From positions 1 to 17,062 of the forward strand of contig CAMLMA010000021.1 in the NCBI GenBank assembly GCA_946481065.1: a DNA stretch of 17,062 bases. Reading direction: 5' to 3'. The notes beneath the pieces were generated by a model. That model worked only from the letters and a program-made list of their open reading frames with translations. It ran no database searches and was not told where the DNA came from. This stretch comes from an uncultured Nitrosomonadales bacterium (GTDB lineage Bacteria; Pseudomonadota; Gammaproteobacteria; Burkholderiales; Methylophilaceae). The position numbers and the translations under genes are program-made. Positions 14,458-17,062 of the stretch are shown here, piece after piece. Position 1 is the stretch's first letter; each line of letters starts with the position of its first letter.

Positions 14458-16266
14458 ATGACCAAATCTCGCTCCTTTCTGGCTTTAGCCAGCTTGTGCC
14501 TGATCCTCGCGGGCATCTCCGCCTGCACACAGATCGACAAGAAAGACCCGACGACCAGCCATATCGCTCAAGCGGCCAAGGGTGAATGGCCCAGTTTCGG
14601 CCGCGATTACGCCAACCAGCGCTTCTCGCCGCTGACGCAGGTCAACCGCCAGAACGTGAGCAAGCTCGGCCTTGCCTGGCATTACAAGTCCGGCGTCAAG
14701 GCCAGCTTCCAGACGACGCCGATCGTTGTCGACGGCGTGATGTACGTCTCGCTGCCTTATAACGACGTCGTGGCCCTGGATGCCCGCACAGGCAAGCAGC
14801 TGTGGCGCTATGTGCATCAGCGCCGCAAGGACTGGAAACTGTGCTGCGGACCGGCCAACCGTGGGGTGGCTGTCGGTTACGGCAAGGTTTTCATGGGTAC
14901 GGTCGATGCGCGCTTGATCGCGCTCGACGCCAAGACTGGCAAGGTGGAATGGGATATCGACGCGGTTGACGCCGCAGTCGCCACCGAAGGGCAAGAGTCG
15001 CTCAACAGCAACGACCCCAACCGGAATGCCAAGACCATGGGCGGCACTGGCGTCGGTATTGCCATGGCGCCTGTGGTCTATAACGGCAAGGTCATCATCG
15101 GCATCACGGGCGTCGGCTATGGTTTGCATATCGACAATCCACGCGACGATGCGCCGCTCGGCGCCGTGATCGGGGTCACCGGCCGTTATGGCCGTCCTGG
15201 CTTCCTGGCGGCTTTCGACGTGCAGTCGGGCAAGCGCGTATGGCAGTTCGATACGATCCCCACCCAAGGCTGGGAAGGCAAGTTCGTTGAAACCACCACC
15301 GACGGGGTGCCTCTCAACCGCGATATCGCCACAGAAAAGGCGCGTCTGGGCGATTATCCGGATGCGGCGCGTTTTGGCGGCGGCTCTGCCTGGAGCACGC
15401 CAGCCATCGACCCGACGCATGGGCTGCTGTTCTTCGGCACGGGTAACCCTTCGCCACAGATGAATGATGTGGCACGCCCAGGCGACAATCTCTACACGGT
15501 ATCGCTGGTTGCGCTCGACATCGATAGCGGCAAGATCCGCTGGCATTACCAGCAGGTGCCGCATGATCTCTGGGGCTATGACCTCGCCAGCCCGCCAGTG
15601 CTGTTCGACCTGATGCGCGACGGCAAGCGTATCCCGGTGGTCGGTCAGGCCGGCAAGACAGGCTGGTTCTATGTGCATGACCGGATGACAGGCGAGCTGC
15701 TGCTGAAGTCTGAAGCGTTCGTGCCGCAGAAGAACCTGTTCGTCAAAGCCACATTCGAGGGGACGCGCTTGTATCCTGGCATCCTGGGTGGCGCCAACTG
15801 GTCACCGGTCGCGCTCGATCAGGCGAATCAACGCGTTTTCGTCGCCGCGATCCATGCCCCGATCATGTACAAGTTGCACGAAACGCCGGGCAAGGACGGT
15901 AAACCGGCGATCCGCTACGCTTCGTCCGAGCCTGTGGAAGAAGCCCGCTGGGGCCTGCTCTCCGCCATCGACCTGACGACAGGCAAGATCGCCTGGCAAC
16001 AGAAGACCGAGCAACCGCTCGTCGGCGGCGTGCTTGCGACGGCAGGTGGCCTCGTGTTCACGGGTGAGGGCAACGGCAACTTCAACGCTTACGACCAGAA
16101 GACCGGCGAACGCCTGTGGCATGACAAGGCGGAAGCCGGCGTCAACGCGCCGCCCATCACCTACGAGATCGATGGTGTGCAATACGTCGCGGTCGCTGCA
16201 GGGGGCAATTCCATCTTCGGATATAAACAAGGCGACAACATCTTGGTATATGCTTTGTCCAAGTAG
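14458..16266 (+). CDS. PQQ-dependent dehydrogenase lipoprotein (alcohol dehydrogenase-like eight-blade propeller)
   Basis: The 602-residue protein is a quinoprotein of the methanol/ethanol dehydrogenase superfamily, oxidising an alcohol or related substrate in the periplasm. The signal peptide ends in the lipobox ISAC (Cys23), so it is lipid-anchored. Adjacent Cys129-Cys130 form the vicinal disulfide that stacks on PQQ. The catalytic Asp is probably Asp318 in WSTPAIDPTHGLLFFGTGNP (312-331). Propeller repeats such as VVALDARTGKQLW (104-116) recur. The residue two after Asp318 is Thr, not the Asp of lanthanide (XoxF) enzymes. The usual metal-ligand Glu in a GGEYG-type segment is missing: the matching region reads GITGVGYG (215-222). 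No CxxCH heme domain is present. The start at 14458 gives the proper signal peptide; an upstream ATG at 14401 would cover the operator. No pqq genes are in the window. Confidence 0.92.
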   Translation: MTKSRSFLALASLCLILAGISACTQIDKKDPTTSHIAQAAKGEWPSFGRDYANQRFSPLTQVNRQNVSKLGLAWHYKSGVKASFQTTPIVVDGVMYVSLPYNDVVALDARTGKQLWRYVHQRRKDWKLCCGPANRGVAVGYGKVFMGTVDARLIALDAKTGKVEWDIDAVDAAVATEGQESLNSNDPNRNAKTMGGTGVGIAMAPVVYNGKVIIGITGVGYGLHIDNPRDDAPLGAVIGVTGRYGRPGFLAAFDVQSGKRVWQFDTIPTQGWEGKFVETTTDGVPLNRDIATEKARLGDYPDAARFGGGSAWSTPAIDPTHGLLFFGTGNPSPQMNDVARPGDNLYTVSLVALDIDSGKIRWHYQQVPHDLWGYDLASPPVLFDLMRDGKRIPVVGQAGKTGWFYVHDRMTGELLLKSEAFVPQKNLFVKATFEGTRLYPGILGGANWSPVALDQANQRVFVAAIHAPIMYKLHETPGKDGKPAIRYASSEPVEEARWGLLSAIDLTTGKIAWQQKTEQPLVGGVLATAGGLVFTGEGNGNFNAYDQKTGERLWHDKAEAGVNAPPITYEIDGVQYVAVAAGGNSIFGYKQGDNILVYALSK

Positions 16267-16302
16267 CATCCCTCATCGCGTCTGATAGGCGCATTCACAG
16301 AT

Positions 16303-16339
16303 ATCCTCTGCAGGGACGGCCGGCAGAGGATTTTTTTTT
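16303..16339 (+). terminator. Intrinsic terminator after the PQQ dehydrogenase gene
   Basis: ATCCTCTGC (16303-16311) pairs perfectly with GCAGAGGAT (16323-16331) around an 11-base loop and is followed by a run of T to 16339. The 9-bp stem plus T run is a classic Rho-independent terminator. It ends only 12 bases before the ATG of pldA and touches that gene's ribosome site (AAGG, 16341-16344). Confidence 0.92.
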
Positions 16340-16351
16340 GAAGGTATCAAC

Positions 16352-17062
16352 ATGAAGCTCACTGCATGGCAGCGGCCATTGTTCCTGCTGATCCTGTTGC
16401 AGCCATGGCTCGCGATGGCCGCAGAACCCTGGCTGGCAGCCCCCAGGGACACGACGCTCGGTCCCGGCAAGGTCGTCACGCTCGACATCGTCAAACCTGC
16501 GGAAGCCACATGGCCTGCGCAACTACGGCTGGCCCTGGATGGCGTTGGCAGCGAGGAGACGCTGGTCCTTACCGCGATCGACGCTGGCGCGGCCGACGGC
16601 GACCGGCGCGCGTATCAGGCGCGCCCGCGATCCCGCTTCAGCGGTGTGGTCAAGGCAAGGCTGGTCGACGTGCCCGCCAATGCCTTCCTCCTGCAGGCTT
16701 CAGTGGATGACGATATCGGCCCGCTGGAAGTCACCCATGAAGAAGATCATGCCCAGCCCGCGCCGCGCAATGCATCGCCGACCATCGTCATCGCCAAGCC
16801 CGGCGACGAGCCCGGCTTGTCTGCCAATGAGCCGGCTTATTTCGTGCTCGGTTCGGATTCCAGGCATGGTGCCGACGCCCGGTTCCAGCTGAGCTTCAAA
16901 TACCGGCTGTTCGACCCGAAGAGCGCGCTTTCCGAATTCTCGCCGCTGTTCAGCAATCTCTATTTCACCTACACGCAGACTTCGCTCTGGGACATCGGTG
17001 ACGATTCCAGCCCATTTCGCGATACCAGCTACCGCCCTGGGCTCTATTATGGCTGGGCCGGC
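16352..17062 (+). CDS. pldA: Outer membrane phospholipase A (OMPLA/PldA), partial at the C-terminus
   Basis: The reading frame runs from the ATG at 16352 through the right edge (237 residues seen). AAGG lies seven bases before the start. A Sec signal peptide (1-23, cut after AMA) is followed by a long acidic and proline-rich mature N-terminus. From about residue 180 the first barrel strands appear (ARFQLSFKYRLF), then YTQTSLWD (207-214) and SSPFRDTSYRPGLYY (219-233), which match the same stretch of E. coli PldA. The catalytic His-Ser region of the family lies downstream of the window. PldA hydrolyses phospholipids in the outer leaflet of a disturbed outer membrane, as a calcium-dependent dimer. 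The region before the barrel is clearly longer than in E. coli. The gene begins just after the terminator and shows no promoter of its own between the dehydrogenase stop and the terminator. Confidence 0.9.
   Translation, partial: MKLTAWQRPLFLLILLQPWLAMAAEPWLAAPRDTTLGPGKVVTLDIVKPAEATWPAQLRLALDGVGSEETLVLTAIDAGAADGDRRAYQARPRSRFSGVVKARLVDVPANAFLLQASVDDDIGPLEVTHEEDHAQPAPRNASPTIVIAKPGDEPGLSANEPAYFVLGSDSRHGADARFQLSFKYRLFDPKSALSEFSPLFSNLYFTYTQTSLWDIGDDSSPFRDTSYRPGLYYGWAG

Noticed and set aside
14485..15678. Minus-strand open frame of 397 codons opposite the PQQ dehydrogenase gene
   Set aside because: It is rich in His, Arg and Asp in a pattern typical of antisense translation, has no family resemblance, and is fully covered by a well-supported gene.
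14458..16266. Assignment of the PQQ dehydrogenase as XoxF or MxaF
   Set aside because: The lanthanide Asp is replaced by Thr, the usual Glu ligand segment is different, the protein is a lipoprotein, and no xoxG/J or mxa partner genes are present.
1..17062. Mobile element, prophage or recent transfer signature
   Set aside because: No transposase, integrase, terminal repeats or tRNA were found, and codon usage looks even across the window by eye.

Overview
The window looks like a chromosomal segment of a Gram-negative proteobacterium, most likely a betaproteobacterium. The basis is moderately high GC by eye, a fused MnmC, an outer-membrane phospholipase A, an OhrR-type MarR regulator and a lipoprotein PQQ dehydrogenase. 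The genus cannot be named from the sequence. I see no rRNA, tRNA, CRISPR array, insertion sequence or phage gene. Coding density is very high and no gap between genes exceeds 300 bases.

Layout. Bases 1-3044 (minus strand) carry mnmC (bifunctional tRNA wobble-uridine enzyme), followed 15 nt downstream by a TPR protein of the SPINDLY/O-GlcNAc-transferase type that runs off the left edge. Bases 3189-4859 (plus strand) carry a small class I methyltransferase and a GAF-GGDEF diguanylate cyclase. Bases 4874-13676 (minus strand) form one tightly packed block of ten genes. In transcription order these are a MerR/B12-binding regulator of the CarH/LitR photoreceptor type, a CNMT-like CFA-family methyltransferase, a DUF2878 membrane protein, a DUF1295 membrane protein, an exported DUF6134/DUF3108-like protein, a lipocalin lipoprotein, a fatty acid desaturase, an FAD-dependent oxidoreductase, a DUF1365 protein and a second CFA-type methyltransferase. 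Nearly every junction overlaps or is spaced by only a few bases. Upstream lies an OhrR-like MarR regulator (minus strand), divergent from a PQQ-dependent dehydrogenase lipoprotein (plus strand). That gene is followed by a strong intrinsic terminator and then by the start of pldA, which runs off the right edge.

How it fits together. The ten-gene block is the centre of interest. It looks like a lipid-remodelling operon whose first gene encodes a light sensor using adenosylcobalamin: the W-x9-EH and E-x-H-x2-G motifs are both present. The enzymes (desaturase, two SAM-dependent fatty-acyl methyltransferases, FAD oxidoreductase, DUF1295 reductase-like protein) act on, or belong to families that act on, acyl chains or hydrophobic substrates. 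Related gene sets in other proteobacteria are tied to photo-oxidative stress and, in Rhodobacter sphaeroides, to furan/methylated fatty acid synthesis. An organic-hydroperoxide-type sensor (OhrR-like) and a phospholipase (PldA) lie close by on the right, which fits a theme of light-induced membrane lipid damage and repair. The exact lipid product, and the functions of the DUF1365, DUF2878 and DUF6134 proteins, cannot be read from sequence. Direct repeats with 11-bp spacing and a 12-bp inverted repeat lie upstream of the regulator gene and are the best candidates for its operator.
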